From Mesorhizobium atlanticum (GTDB lineage: Bacteria; Pseudomonadota; Alphaproteobacteria; Rhizobiales; Rhizobiaceae): a DNA stretch of 64,000 bases. The notes beneath the pieces were generated by a model. It was not told the DNA's origin, ran no database searches, and worked only from the letters and a program-made list of their open reading frames with translations. This document shows positions 52,318 to 60,754 of the stretch, one piece after another (the first letter of the stretch is position 1; every line of letters begins with the position of its first letter). The translations under genes and the position numbers were made by a program. The stretch is taken from contig NZ_QMBQ01000008.1 of NCBI RefSeq assembly GCF_003289965.1, positions 234,354 to 298,353 on the forward strand, in the 5' to 3' direction.

Positions 52318-52491
52318 GGTTGCCACCGCGCGATTTCTTTGAGCGGAGAAACTAGATCAGATTGCGCAATAAGGGAATCCCCGCTCCAAATGTTTTGCAT
52401 GCGCGAAGCCGGTTTTCCCCGGGAGACGAAGCGGCGCTATACGAGGCCCGGTCGGAAAGGCTATCGCGCGCAGTTTCTGAAGAGCGAAGGA

Positions 52492-52567
52492 TGGTGCCCC
52501 CGGCAGGGATCGAACCCGCGACCTTCGGTTTACAAAACCGCTGCTCTACCAGCTGAGCTACAAGGGC
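52492..52567 (-). tRNA. tRNA-Thr (anticodon TGT)
   Basis: On the minus strand a 76-nt cloverleaf including the encoded 3' CCA. It begins GCCCTTGTAGCTCAGC, has a D-arm GGTAGAGCA, an anticodon arm CGGTTTTGTAAACCG giving anticodon TGT, variable loop, and T-arm GGTTCGATCCC. Acceptor stem pairs with two G-U pairs. Confidence 0.95.
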
Positions 52568-52719
52568 ACGGCGCTCCGGTAGCACATTTCGTGCGCCAGT
52601 AAAGACAAAACTCCGTTTTGGGTTTGCCAATGGACGGCGTGGCTTTGTCGACCTGCTGAAAAGCGGCGCGCCGCTTCCTACATCCTGTACACGTGCAATC
52701 GCATCGAACGGGGTGCCGC

Positions 52720-52887
52720 ATGATCAGATTCGTCATCATCCTGCCGCTCATCGTCGTGACCTGGCTTCTCCTGGTGAAGGTCGTCAGCGACCTGAAGAAA
52801 GCCAACATCGACTGGACCGGCGTCGCCACCTTTATCGGCTTCATCGTGCTCGCCTTCTGGCTGAGGCATGTCACGGGGATGGGGTGA
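52720..52887 (+). CDS. Small two-segment membrane protein
   Basis: A 55-residue protein, MIRFVIILPLIVVTWLLLVK then KANIDWTGVATFIGFIVLAFWLRHVTGMG, with two hydrophobic segments separated by a short basic-acidic loop (KVVSDLKKANID). ATG 52720 starts a normal membrane protein, and the alternative longer frame from 52693 adds nine residues. It is of a kind common in Mesorhizobium, with function unknown. Confidence 0.6.
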   Translation: MIRFVIILPLIVVTWLLLVKVVSDLKKANIDWTGVATFIGFIVLAFWLRHVTGMG

Positions 52888-53220
52888 AGGGAGGGAGTAG
52901 CCAGTAAGCAGTAGGGTGCTCAGCCAACGCAGGCTACTTCTTCGAACCTTTTGCCGCTTTGCCACGACGGGTGGCACCACGATCATCACCACCACCACGG
53001 CAAGGTGATCAGCCTTTGACGAGAGGACCATCTGTCTTCGACGAGCGGCCCCCGCGGCCGCTCGTTTTGTATTCCGGGAACGAGTCGGCCCACGGCTGAA
53101 GCCTGGGAAAATCACCGGCGAGAAAAATCTCAAAAAAACTTCGAACCTTTTTCCGGCCCGCCGCGACCCATGATCAAGAGGCGGATGGTTCGCCTCTCCA
53201 ACGAAACCCAGGAGATCGTC
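52888..53220. other. 333-base gap with a His-rich remnant and a terminator
   Basis: The frame 52915-53020 reads ...LLPLCHDGWHHDHHHHHGKVISL and stop, with no start codon, so it looks like the 3' end of a lost histidine-rich small protein gene. The intrinsic terminator at 53041-53065 follows. The rest (53070-53220) leads into the BA14K gene and has an AT-rich part near 53120-53150. Confidence 0.4.
53041..53069 (+). terminator. Intrinsic terminator
   Basis: A 10-bp stem ACGAGCGGCC / GGCCGCTCGT with a 5-base loop and TTTG after it, lying 21 bases after the stop of the His-rich remnant. Confidence 0.75.
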
Positions 53221-53535
53221 ATGTTCAAGCGCACCATCGTTTCCGGCCTCATCGCCACCACCGTCGCCGCCGGCTCGCTCGTCGGCACCGTCCAGCCTTC
53301 GGCTGCTCACAACCATCACAATCGCGAACTCGGCATCGGCATTGCCGCCGGCGTCGGCGGCTTCGTCCTCGGCAGCCTGCTATCCCAGCAGCAGCCGCGC
53401 CCGGTCTATGTCGAGGAAGGCGGCTACGAAGGTTCCTGGCATGTTCGCCGCTGCATGGCCCGCTACGGCAGCTATGACCCGGACACGAACACCTATATCG
53501 GCTACGACGGCTACCCGCACTATTGCCATCTGTAA
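53221..53535 (+). CDS. BA14K-family exported protein
   Basis: A 104-residue protein with a signal peptide (to about SAAHNHH, residue 29), a glycine-rich hydrophobic stretch (GIGIAAGVGGFVLGSLL), and the C-terminal BA14K motif HVRRCMARYGSYDPDTNTYIGYDGYPHYCHL. The family is named for the Brucella 14 kDa immunoreactive protein, which has lectin-like activity; it is typical of Rhizobiales. ATG 53221 starts the leader; an in-frame ATG at 53170 would precede it by 17 residues. Confidence 0.88.
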   Translation: MFKRTIVSGLIATTVAAGSLVGTVQPSAAHNHHNRELGIGIAAGVGGFVLGSLLSQQQPRPVYVEEGGYEGSWHVRRCMARYGSYDPDTNTYIGYDGYPHYCHL

Positions 53536-53552
53536 GAGAGGGCGGACCAGGA

Positions 53553-53578
53553 AAGAGGGGCTGCGCGCGGCCCCTCTT
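53553..53578. terminator. Convergent hairpin
   Basis: Stem AAGAGGGGC / GCCCCTCTT with an 8-base loop between the BA14K gene and the lipoprotein gene. On plus CTTGCG and on minus TCCTGG follow, so the U-tract is poor. Confidence 0.5.
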
Positions 53579-53650
53579 CTTGCGTTTGAGCGTTAGACAT
53601 CAGCCTGATTGGCTTGATTTGAAGCGGGCAGCTTTCCTGTCTCGACCAAT

Positions 53651-54070
53651 TTAGGCATTGGGCTTCAGCTCCGGCATCGCCAGTCCGACCGCCTTGCAGG
53701 CGCCGCTGACCGAAACGTCGTTTATCGCCACGAGATCGAAACTGTTTCCGGCATCGGGATAGATCTTGCCGATGAAAGGCTCGTTGCCGCCGGGAGAGCC
53801 CTTGTCGTCGACATAGCCGCACACCACGACCTCGTGCCGGCCGTTCAAGCTGCGTTCTCCGGCAAGCATCGTTCCGAACTTGGCGGCGAGCGGGTTTTTC
53901 AAATGCTGGCGGACGCCGGCGGTGATGATCTCCTCCATCGCCAGCGAGATCGGGACGGGATCGACGAGCGGGTTGCCGCTGGGGCCTGCGATGGGCTCGA
54001 CCGGCGGCGGTGCCGCCGCCACGCATCCGCAAAGGGAAGCGACGGATAGAAGGAAAACTGTTTTCCGCAT
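53651..54070 (-). CDS. Conserved lipoprotein
   Basis: A 139-residue lipoprotein with lipobox LCGC (Cys16) and a proline-rich segment (PPPVEPIAGPSG). The mature part has NPLAAKFGTMLAGERSLNGRHEVVVCGYVDDKGSPGG and a C-terminal Cys in SGACKAVGL, probably disulfide-bonded with the one in VCGYVDD. I cannot assign a function. ATG 54070 begins the signal peptide; the longer frame starts without one. Confidence 0.72.
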   Translation of the reverse strand: MRKTVFLLSVASLCGCVAAAPPPVEPIAGPSGNPLVDPVPISLAMEEIITAGVRQHLKNPLAAKFGTMLAGERSLNGRHEVVVCGYVDDKGSPGGNEPFIGKIYPDAGNSFDLVAINDVSVSGACKAVGLAMPELKPNA

Positions 54071-54229
54071 CCGTGCCCTTTCGCATGCATCCCGGCGCGC
54101 CGGCAAGACGGTCCAGTCCGTCGTCCGGCTTGGCTAATGCCCGGTCGGCGCCTGCCAGGCAACCAGCGATGTACAGCGATTTTGCAAGCGTTTAGTCTGG
54201 CTTTGACGCCAATCGAGGGGAGGGGTCGC

Positions 54230-54589
54230 ATGGACGAGCAGGATCCCAAGGAAGAACGGGTCGAACCAGTTTTCCGCAACGGCACCATCACCATCGTCGG
54301 CATCCTGCTTGCGTTTTCGCTAGGCTTCATCACGCATTGGGCGGCCAACCCGATCCCATGGCAGACCTACCATCTGATTGCCGTCCTGCCGATCCTGGTC
54401 GGTATTGCGCTGCAGATCCGGGCGCTTGCCATCCTGCTCGACATCAAATCCCTGCAGCGAAGCATTCATGATCGCGCCAGTCGAATATTCATCGCCGGCC
54501 TCATCTTGGCGGCCTGTGGCGTCGGGCTGGCGATCCTGCTCGATTTCTTCGATATAGCGGCCAAGAGCGCCTTGCCTGGCGCATCTTAG
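54230..54589 (+). CDS. Small membrane protein
   Basis: A 119-residue protein with three membrane segments (about 19-42, 48-70 and 84-108) and a charged N-terminus (MDEQDPKEERVEPVFRNGT). No motif recognised. The open frame extends upstream to 54137 but ATG 54230 fits the membrane topology and has GGGGAGGGG upstream. It converges with the IclR gene with no gap, the stop codons being adjacent (54589 and 54590). Confidence 0.7.
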   Translation: MDEQDPKEERVEPVFRNGTITIVGILLAFSLGFITHWAANPIPWQTYHLIAVLPILVGIALQIRALAILLDIKSLQRSIHDRASRIFIAGLILAACGVGLAILLDFFDIAAKSALPGAS

Positions 54590-55420
54590 TCAATACGCTT
54601 TCACGCCGCCGATCATCTTTGTCACCGCTGCCGCGGCGTCGCGCACCAGCGGGCCAATCTCGGCCAGCCTCTCGGGTGTGACCCGCACCGTTGGGCCCGA
54701 CACCGAAACGCCGCCGATCGGCTCGCCATATTCGTCGAAGATGGCGGCGGCCACGCAGCGCATGCCGGGATGGCGTTCCTCGTCGTCGACCGACCAGCCG
54801 CGATGCTTGATCGTGGCGAGGTCATGGGCGAGCGCCGAGATGTCGGAGAGCGTCTTGTCGGTGTAGCGTTGCAGGCCGGCCTTGCGCAGGATGGCGGCGA
54901 CCCGTTCCGGCTCGAGATGCGCCAGCACCGCCTTGCCGATGCCGGAAGCATGGAAAGGGCTGCGCGTGCCCGGCCGGAAGAAGGCGCGGATCGCCTGGTG
55001 CGTCTCGACCTGGTTGACGAAAACCACGCAATCGTCCTCGGCGACGCCGAGATTGGCGGTCTCGCCGGTCTTCTCCATCAGTTCCTGCATGACGATGCGG
55101 GCGCGGTCGACGAGCTTGCGCCGGCGCAGGAAAGCCGAGCCCATGCGGTAGGTCTCGACGCCGACCGACCAGAGCTGGTCGGTCGTGTCGAACTCGACCA
55201 TGCCGTGGTTTTCCAGCGTCGTCAGCATGCGATAGGCGGTGGAGGCGGCGATGCCGCTTTGCGCCGCGATTTCGCTGAGCGACAGGCCGCTGGCCTCGGC
55301 GACGATCGCGAGGATCCGCAGCGCCCGGTCGAGCGATTGCACCGAGGCCGCTTCGGAGGGGCCGTTGAAGGCGCGTGGCCGGCCGCGCTGGCGTTTTTCC
55401 GTCGTTTCCATAAGCGGCAT
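54590..55420 (-). CDS. IclR-family regulator of the glyoxylate pathway
   Basis: A 276-residue IclR regulator. Residues 28-90 are the winged HTH (SLDRALRILAIVAEASGLSLSEIAAQSGIAASTAYRMLTTLENHGMV), and the rest is the GAF-like effector domain (GVAEDDCVVFVNQVETHQAIRAFFRPGTRSPFHASGIGKAVLAH...). It is divergent from gcl with a 194-base AT-rich gap, so by position it is the regulator of the gcl-hyi-tartronate semialdehyde reductase genes, and its ligand is probably glyoxylate or a related 2-carbon compound (inference, as in GclR/BhcR). Confidence 0.9.
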   Translation of the reverse strand: MPLMETTEKRQRGRPRAFNGPSEAASVQSLDRALRILAIVAEASGLSLSEIAAQSGIAASTAYRMLTTLENHGMVEFDTTDQLWSVGVETYRMGSAFLRRRKLVDRARIVMQELMEKTGETANLGVAEDDCVVFVNQVETHQAIRAFFRPGTRSPFHASGIGKAVLAHLEPERVAAILRKAGLQRYTDKTLSDISALAHDLATIKHRGWSVDDEERHPGMRCVAAAIFDEYGEPIGGVSVSGPTVRVTPERLAEIGPLVRDAAAAVTKMIGGVKAY

Positions 55421-55614
55421 TCTCGCCGATTTGGTATCGGATGCAATGAAAAAGTTTTTCAGTGGTTGCCGCAGCAGATTTTCTGGAAAACGAAAAATGA
55501 AGTGAAATCAGTTGATAAGAGCCGTCTTCTCGAAATGAAAAAATATTCTGAAAAAATTGAAAAATCAAAGACGCGCAGTCATTATCAAGCCAACCAACGA
55601 AATGGAGGCTTGTC
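55421..55614. promoter_or_regulatory. IclR-gcl control region with TGAAAAA operator cluster
   Basis: An AT-rich gap holding a perfect palindrome TGAAAAA-g-TTTTTCA (55447-55461), a second palindrome TTTTC-tg-GAAAA (55479-55490) and three direct copies of TGAAAAA (55536, 55549 and 55558). The cluster lies between the two divergent starts and is the best candidate for the IclR binding sites and for the gcl promoter. Confidence 0.55.
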
Positions 55615-57396
55615 ATGGCCAGGATGCGCGCTGTCGACGCTGCAGTTCTCGTTCTCGAAAAGGAAGGCATCACCAATGCCTTCGGCGTGCCGGGCGCGGC
55701 GATCAATCCGCTCTATTCGGCGCTGAAGGCGCGCGGCACCATCCGCCACGTGCTTGCCCGCCATGTCGAGGGCGCCTCGCATATGGCCGAAGGCTATACG
55801 CGGGCCAAGGCCGGCAATATCGGGCTCTGCATAGGCACATCCGGTCCGGCCGGCACCGACATGATCACCGGCCTCTATTCGGCCTCGGCGGACTCCATCC
55901 CGATCCTCTGCATAACTGGCCAGGCGCCGCGCGCGCGCCTCAACAAGGAGGATTTCCAGGCCGTCGACATCGCTTCGATCGCCGCGCCCGTCGCCAAATG
56001 GGCGGTCACCGTAATGGAACCTTATCTAGTGCCCATGGCGCTCCAGAAGGCGTTCCACTTGATGCGCTCCTCCCGACCCGGGCCCGTGCTGGTCGACCTG
56101 CCGCTCGACGTCCAGCTTGCCGAGATCGAGTTCGACATCGACGCCTATGAGCCGCTCGTGCCGTTCAAGCCGACCATGACGCGCGCCCAGGCCGAGAAGG
56201 CGCTTTCGATGCTCAACGAAGCGGAAAAGCCGCTGATCGTCGCCGGCGGCGGAATCATCAATGCCGATGCGTCCGATCTCTTGATCGAGTTCGCCGAAGT
56301 CACCGGCGTCCCGGTCATCCCGACGCTGATGGGCTGGGGTTCGATCCCCGACGACCACCGGCTGATGGCCGGCATGTGCGGCCTGCAGACGTCACATCGC
56401 TACGGCAACGCGACGATGTTGGCGGCCGACTTCGTCTTCGGCATCGGCAACCGCTGGGCCAACCGCCACACCGGCTCGGTCGACGTCTACACCAAGGGGA
56501 AAAAGTTCATCCATGTCGACATCGAGCCCACCCAGATCGGCCGCGTCTTCGCGCCGGATCTCGGCCTCGTCTCGGATGCGGGTGCGGCGCTGAAGACCCT
56601 TCTCGACGTCGCCACCGAATGGCGCACCGCCGGCAAGCTGCGCGACTGGTCGGGCTGGGCCAAGGAATGCCAGCAGCGCAAGAAGACAATGAAGCGCAAG
56701 ACGCATTTCGAGCAGGTGCCGCTGAAGCCGCAGCGTGTCTATGAGGAGATGAACAAGGCGTTTGCCCGCGACACCACCTATGTCACCACCATCGGCCTGT
56801 CGCAGATCGCCGGCGCGCAGTTCCTGCATGTCTACAAGCCGCGCAACTGGATCAATTGCGGCCAGGCCGGACCGCTCGGCTGGACGCTGCCGGCGGCGCT
56901 CGGCGTGCGGGCCGCCGATCCGGACCGCGATATCGTTGCGCTTTCCGGCGACTATGATTTCCAGTTCATGATCGAGGAGCTGGCCGTCGGCGCGCAGCAC
57001 AAGCTGCCTTACATCCACGTCGTCGTGAACAATGCCTATCTCGGCCTTATCCGCCAGGCGCAGCGCGGCTTTTCGATGGATTACGAGGTGAGCCTGGCCT
57101 TCGAGAACGTCAACCGCGCAGGCGATCCGGACGCCGGCTACGGCGTCGACCATGTCGCGGTCGCCGAGGCGATGGGCTGCAAAGCGGTCCGGGTGAAGAA
57201 ACCGGAAGAATTCGCCGGCGCCTTCAAGGAGGCGCGACGGCTGATGAAGGAGCATCAGGTTCCGGTGGTGCTGGAATTCATCCTCGAGCGCGTCACCAAT
57301 ATTTCGATGGGCACGGAAATCGACAAGATCACTGAGTTCGAGGAACTTGCCGAACGCAATGAGGATGCGCCGACGGCCATTATGATGTTGGACTAG
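55615..57396 (+). CDS. gcl: Glyoxylate carboligase (tartronate-semialdehyde synthase)
   Basis: A 593-residue thiamine diphosphate enzyme that condenses two glyoxylate molecules to tartronate semialdehyde and CO2. The N-terminal domain shows GVPGAAINPLYSAL and ARHVEGASHMAEGY with Val51, where other ThDP enzymes have a catalytic Glu; this substitution is diagnostic for Gcl. The ThDP/Mg motif is SGDYDFQFMIEELAVGAQHKLPYIHVVVNNAYLG. It is the first gene of the gcl-hyi-reductase run, 27 bases before hyi. FAD is normally bound too, through the middle domain. Confidence 0.96.
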   Translation: MARMRAVDAAVLVLEKEGITNAFGVPGAAINPLYSALKARGTIRHVLARHVEGASHMAEGYTRAKAGNIGLCIGTSGPAGTDMITGLYSASADSIPILCITGQAPRARLNKEDFQAVDIASIAAPVAKWAVTVMEPYLVPMALQKAFHLMRSSRPGPVLVDLPLDVQLAEIEFDIDAYEPLVPFKPTMTRAQAEKALSMLNEAEKPLIVAGGGIINADASDLLIEFAEVTGVPVIPTLMGWGSIPDDHRLMAGMCGLQTSHRYGNATMLAADFVFGIGNRWANRHTGSVDVYTKGKKFIHVDIEPTQIGRVFAPDLGLVSDAGAALKTLLDVATEWRTAGKLRDWSGWAKECQQRKKTMKRKTHFEQVPLKPQRVYEEMNKAFARDTTYVTTIGLSQIAGAQFLHVYKPRNWINCGQAGPLGWTLPAALGVRAADPDRDIVALSGDYDFQFMIEELAVGAQHKLPYIHVVVNNAYLGLIRQAQRGFSMDYEVSLAFENVNRAGDPDAGYGVDHVAVAEAMGCKAVRVKKPEEFAGAFKEARRLMKEHQVPVVLEFILERVTNISMGTEIDKITEFEELAERNEDAPTAIMMLD

Positions 57397-57423
57397 GGGC
57401 CTGCGGAAAGAAGGAGAAAAAGG

Positions 57424-58221
57424 ATGCCGCGTTTTTCAGCCAATCTTTCGATGCTCTTCGGCGAGCATGATTTCCTCGACCGTTTCGATGCCGCAGCCCG
57501 CGCGGGCTTCAAGGGCGTCGAGTATATCGGTCCCTATGATCACGCGCCGGACGTCGTTGCGGCGCGCCTGAAGAAGAACGGCCTGACCCAGGTTCTCTTC
57601 AACCTGCCGGTAGGCGACTGGGGCAAGGGCGAGCGCGGCATTGCCGTGCTGCCCGACCGGGTGCCGGAATTCCGCCAGGGCGTCGCCAAAGCGATCACTT
57701 ACGCCCATGCGCTGGGTTGCGAGCAGGTCAACTGCCTGGCCGGCATCGCGCCGCAGGGCGCCGATCGCACCGTGCTGGAAAATGTCTTTGCCGAAAACCT
57801 CGCCTTCGCGGCGGAAAAACTGGAACAGGCCGGCATCAGGCTGCTGATCGAGCCGATCAACACCCGCGACATCCCGGGCTTCTTCCTGAACTATTCCGAT
57901 CAGGCGCTGGCGCTGATCGACCGCATCGGCTCCAAGAACCTCTATTTGCAATACGACATCTATCACATGCAGATCATGGAGGGGGATCTCGCCCGTACCA
58001 TCGAGGCGAACCTCGGCCGCATCGCGCATATCCAGCTTGCGGACAATCCCGGCCGTCACGAGCCGGGGACGGGCGAGATCAACTATCCCTTCCTCTACGA
58101 CCACATCGACCGCCTCGGCTATTCCGGGTGGGTCGGCGCCGAATACAAGCCGAAGGCCGGCACGGAGGCCGGGTTGGGCTGGTTCCGGCAGTTTGCCGGG
58201 CAGGGGAGTGCCGCGGCTTGA
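57424..58221 (+). CDS. hyi: Hydroxypyruvate isomerase
   Basis: A 265-residue TIM-barrel isomerase interconverting hydroxypyruvate and tartronate semialdehyde. Metal ligands are in LLIEPINTRDIPGFF (Glu) and WVGAEYKPK (Glu). The N-terminus MPRFSANLSMLFGEHDFLDRFDAAARAGFKGVEY is characteristic. ATG 57424 has GAAGGAGAAAAAGG upstream. It is the second gene of the glyoxylate run. The next gene is separated by 107 bases containing a repeat. Confidence 0.95.
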   Translation: MPRFSANLSMLFGEHDFLDRFDAAARAGFKGVEYIGPYDHAPDVVAARLKKNGLTQVLFNLPVGDWGKGERGIAVLPDRVPEFRQGVAKAITYAHALGCEQVNCLAGIAPQGADRTVLENVFAENLAFAAEKLEQAGIRLLIEPINTRDIPGFFLNYSDQALALIDRIGSKNLYLQYDIYHMQIMEGDLARTIEANLGRIAHIQLADNPGRHEPGTGEINYPFLYDHIDRLGYSGWVGAEYKPKAGTEAGLGWFRQFAGQGSAAA

Positions 58222-58223
58222 GA

Positions 58224-58290
58224 GCTTCCTTCCCCCCGTCACTATACGGGGAGAAGGTGCCGACAGGCGGATGAGGGGCAGCGCGGACCT
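58224..58290. repeat. Rhizobial intergenic repeat inside the gcl operon
   Basis: Contains CCCCGTCACTATACGGGGAG followed by AAGGTGCCGACAGGCGGATGAGGGG. I recall this arrangement as a common repeat of Rhizobiales. The stem CCCCGT / ACGGGG could affect the downstream gene's expression. Confidence 0.7.
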
Positions 58291-58328
58291 CTCGGCAATT
58301 TCGAGCCAAGAATTTCAGGAGCAAAACA

Positions 58329-59246
58329 ATGGAAACCATCGGTTTCATCGGCCTCGGCATCATGGGCGCGCCGATGGCAGGGCACCTTCTCGACGCCGGC
58401 TACAAGGTCATCGCCAGCGACCACCGCTCGAAGCCACCAGCCGATCTTACCGCCAAGGGGCTGAAGTCAGTTACCGGCCACAATGCGGTGGCCAAGGCCG
58501 CCGACATCATCATCGCCATGGTGCCCGACACCCCCCAGGTCGCGGATGTTCTCTTCGGCGAGAACGGCGTCGCCGAGGGGCTGTCCAAAGGCAAGCTCGT
58601 GATCGACATGAGCTCGATCTCGCCGATCGCCACCAAGGAATTCGCCAAAAAGATCAACGATCTCGGCTGCGACTATCTCGACGCGCCGGTGTCGGGCGGC
58701 GAGGTCGGCGCCAAGGCAGCATCGCTCACCATCATGGTCGGCGGCGAGGAAAAGGCCTTCGAGCGCGCCCGGCCGGTCTTCGAGAAGATGGGCAAGAACA
58801 TCACGCTGGTCGGCCCGAACGGCGTCGGCCAGACCACCAAGGTCGCCAACCAGATCGTCGTGGCGCTCACCATCGAAGCCGTCGGCGAAGCCCTCGTTTT
58901 CGCCTCGAAGGCGGGCGCCGACCCCGCAAAAGTCAGGCAGGCGCTGATGGGCGGGCTTGCGGCGTCGCGCATCCTCGAAGTGCATGGCGAGCGCATGATC
59001 AAGCGTACCTTCGCGCCTGGCTTCCGCATCGAGCTGCACCAGAAGGATCTTAACCTCGCGCTGGAAGGCGCGAAAGCGCTTGGCGTCTCGCTACCCAACA
59101 CCTCGACCACGCAGCAGCTGTTCAATTCCTGCGCGGCCAACGGCGGCGCCAAGGAGGATCATTCGGCGCTGGTGAGGGCGCTGGAGCGGATGGCGGCGCA
59201 CGAGGTTGGCGCGGAAGGGGCACGAGCCAAGGGCAAGGCGGCTTAG
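58329..59246 (+). CDS. garR: 2-hydroxy-3-oxopropionate (tartronate semialdehyde) reductase
   Basis: A 305-residue NAD(P)-dependent beta-hydroxyacid dehydrogenase giving glycerate from tartronate semialdehyde. The nucleotide motif is GFIGLGIMGAPMAGHLL (residues 5-21), the substrate motif DAPVSGGEVGAK, and the catalytic lysine lies in GVGQTTKVANQIV. With gcl and hyi it completes the route from glyoxylate to glycerate, which a glycerate kinase outside the window would pass to glycolysis. The symbol could equally be glxR. A dispersed palindrome begins right after the stop. Confidence 0.93.
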   Translation: METIGFIGLGIMGAPMAGHLLDAGYKVIASDHRSKPPADLTAKGLKSVTGHNAVAKAADIIIAMVPDTPQVADVLFGENGVAEGLSKGKLVIDMSSISPIATKEFAKKINDLGCDYLDAPVSGGEVGAKAASLTIMVGGEEKAFERARPVFEKMGKNITLVGPNGVGQTTKVANQIVVALTIEAVGEALVFASKAGADPAKVRQALMGGLAASRILEVHGERMIKRTFAPGFRIELHQKDLNLALEGAKALGVSLPNTSTTQQLFNSCAANGGAKEDHSALVRALERMAAHEVGAEGARAKGKAA

Positions 59247-59247
59247 A

Positions 59248-59291
59248 GCAATTCCAGGAAAAGTGTGAAACGATTTTCCGTCCGGAATTGC
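59248..59291. repeat. Dispersed palindromic element, copy 5
   Basis: Complete copy with arms GCAATTCCAGG and CCGGAATTGC and core AAAAGTGTGAAACGATTTTCC, starting 2 bases after the garR stop codon, so it lies at the 3' end of the operon transcript. Confidence 0.8.
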
Positions 59292-59423
59292 GTCAAACAC
59301 TTAAGGTCAGGAGGGGGCGGCTCAACGTTCCCACGCCGCCTGCTCTTTTCCTGTCAGAGAACGGGTTTCCGCGGTTCGCCGTGGGAGCCCGTTTTTCGCT
59401 TCGAGGCTAAAGTCGATCCGCGC

Positions 59424-60284
59424 TCAGCCGCGCTTCAGGAATGCGTTCGCCGCGTAGAGACTAACCGCAGCCGCGTTCGACACGTTGAGCGAATGGATGG
59501 CGCCCGGCATGTCGAGGCGGGCGAGCGCTGCCACCGTCTCTCGGGTTTTCTGGCGCAGGCCCTTGCCTTCCGCGCCCAGCACCAGTGCGATCTTTTCGCC
59601 ATCGAAGGTCTTTTCCAGCTCCGCCGGTCCTTCCGAATCGAGCCCAATCGTCTGGAAGCCGGCCTCGTGCAGCTGCCCCAGCGCATCGGCGAGGTTCTTC
59701 ACCTCGATCTGGTCGATATGCTCCAGGGCGCCGGACGCGGATTTCGCCAGAACGCCGGATTCCTGCGGGCTGTGACGGGCCGTGGTGATCAGCGCGCCGG
59801 CGCCGAAGGCGACGGCGGAGCGCAAGATCGCGCCGACATTGTGCGGGTCCGTCACCTGGTCGAGCACAAGCACCAGCCTGGTGTCGCCGAGCGCGTCGAG
59901 GCGCTTGGGCTTCAACGGCTCGGCCTCGATCAGCACGCCCTGATGCACGGCGTCCGACCCGGTGATCCTGTCGATGTCCTTCGGCTCGACCAGCTCCGCC
60001 TTGAAGGGCAGGGAGGCAAGCTCGCCGATCGAAAGCCGCTCGGCTGCGTTGCGGGTCACCAGCATCTTTTTGATCTTGCGGCGCGGATTGTCGAGCGCCG
60101 CCCGTACCGTGTGCAGGCCATAGAGCCGCACTAGCCCGTCGCTGGGCGCTTCGCCAGGCGGGACGGGCTGGCGCGGCCGGAATGCCGGCGCGCCGCCCGC
60201 CTTCTGGTCGCGATGCGCGCGCCGCAGCTTGGCGTAGTGGGTGTCCTTGCGCGTGCCGGGCTTGTTGCTTTTTTCGTCGCTCAT
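59424..60284 (-). CDS. rlmB: 23S rRNA 2'-O-methyltransferase of the SpoU family (RlmB-type)
   Basis: A 286-residue SPOUT (trefoil-knot) methyltransferase. An N-terminal basic extension (residues 1-40) is followed by the substrate-binding domain (RLYGLHTVRAALDNPRRKIKKMLVTRNA) and the SpoU catalytic motifs: LVLDQVTDPHNVGAILRSAVAFGAGALI with the conserved Asn/Arg, IALVLGAEGKGLR and MPGAIHSLNVSNAAAVSLYAA. It modifies G2251 of 23S rRNA in E. coli. Placing it here beside tRNA-Tyr is the usual rhizobial order. Confidence 0.92.
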   Translation of the reverse strand: MSDEKSNKPGTRKDTHYAKLRRAHRDQKAGGAPAFRPRQPVPPGEAPSDGLVRLYGLHTVRAALDNPRRKIKKMLVTRNAAERLSIGELASLPFKAELVEPKDIDRITGSDAVHQGVLIEAEPLKPKRLDALGDTRLVLVLDQVTDPHNVGAILRSAVAFGAGALITTARHSPQESGVLAKSASGALEHIDQIEVKNLADALGQLHEAGFQTIGLDSEGPAELEKTFDGEKIALVLGAEGKGLRQKTRETVAALARLDMPGAIHSLNVSNAAAVSLYAANAFLKRG

Positions 60285-60483
60285 GCGGGCTTCTATAGCC
60301 GCCTCGTCCGGCTAAGGATATGGGCCGCGACAATTGATGTGAAACATCCTCGAAAAACCCTGGCCGCGCCGGTTGACACCCACCGGCCTTGCCGCCATAA
60401 GGCGCTTCGCTGATTTCGGAGAAGATCTTACTCGGGCTCCGGATCGGCGCGAATGCCTCGTTGCATGGCTCCGGCGGCAGACT

Positions 60484-60568
60484 GGAGAGGTGCCCGAGTG
60501 GTTAAAGGGGACGGACTGTAAATCCGTTGGCTTAGCCTACGTTGGTTCGAATCCAACCCTCTCCACCA
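60484..60568 (+). tRNA. tRNA-Tyr (anticodon GTA)
   Basis: An 85-nt class II cloverleaf with 3' CCA encoded, starting GGAGAGGTGCCCGAGTGG; the anticodon arm ACGGACTGTAAATCCGT gives GTA, followed by a long variable arm (TTGGCTTAGCCTACG) and T-arm GGTTCGAATCC. Confidence 0.95.
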
Positions 60569-60603
60569 CTGCCGGCCCGGAAGCCCTGAAACGAAAGTCT
60601 CGG

Positions 60604-60628
60604 ACCGAAAAGTGCATGGCGCTTTTCG
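60604..60628. repeat. Small palindrome between the tRNA genes
   Basis: CCGAAAAG (60604-60611) / CTTTTCGG (60621-60628) with a TGCATGGCG loop, a half-size relative of the dispersed palindrome core. It could mark the 3' end of the tRNA-Tyr transcript. Confidence 0.55.
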
Positions 60629-60655
60629 GGTGAATCCGGTACCTCAGTGCAAGGC

Positions 60656-60729
60656 GCGGGTATAGCTCAGTGGTAGAGCAGCAGCCTTCCAAGCTGAATA
60701 TGCGGGTTCGATTCCCGCTACCCGCTCCA
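60656..60729 (+). tRNA. tRNA-Gly (anticodon TCC)
   Basis: A 74-nt cloverleaf with CCA encoded, starting GCGGGTATAGCTCAGTGG; the anticodon arm CAGCCTTCCAAGCTG gives TCC, and the T-arm is GGGTTCGATTCCC. 87 bases after tRNA-Tyr. Confidence 0.95.
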
Positions 60730-60754
60730 GATTGCCTCTCTGCTTTCTGTCAAG

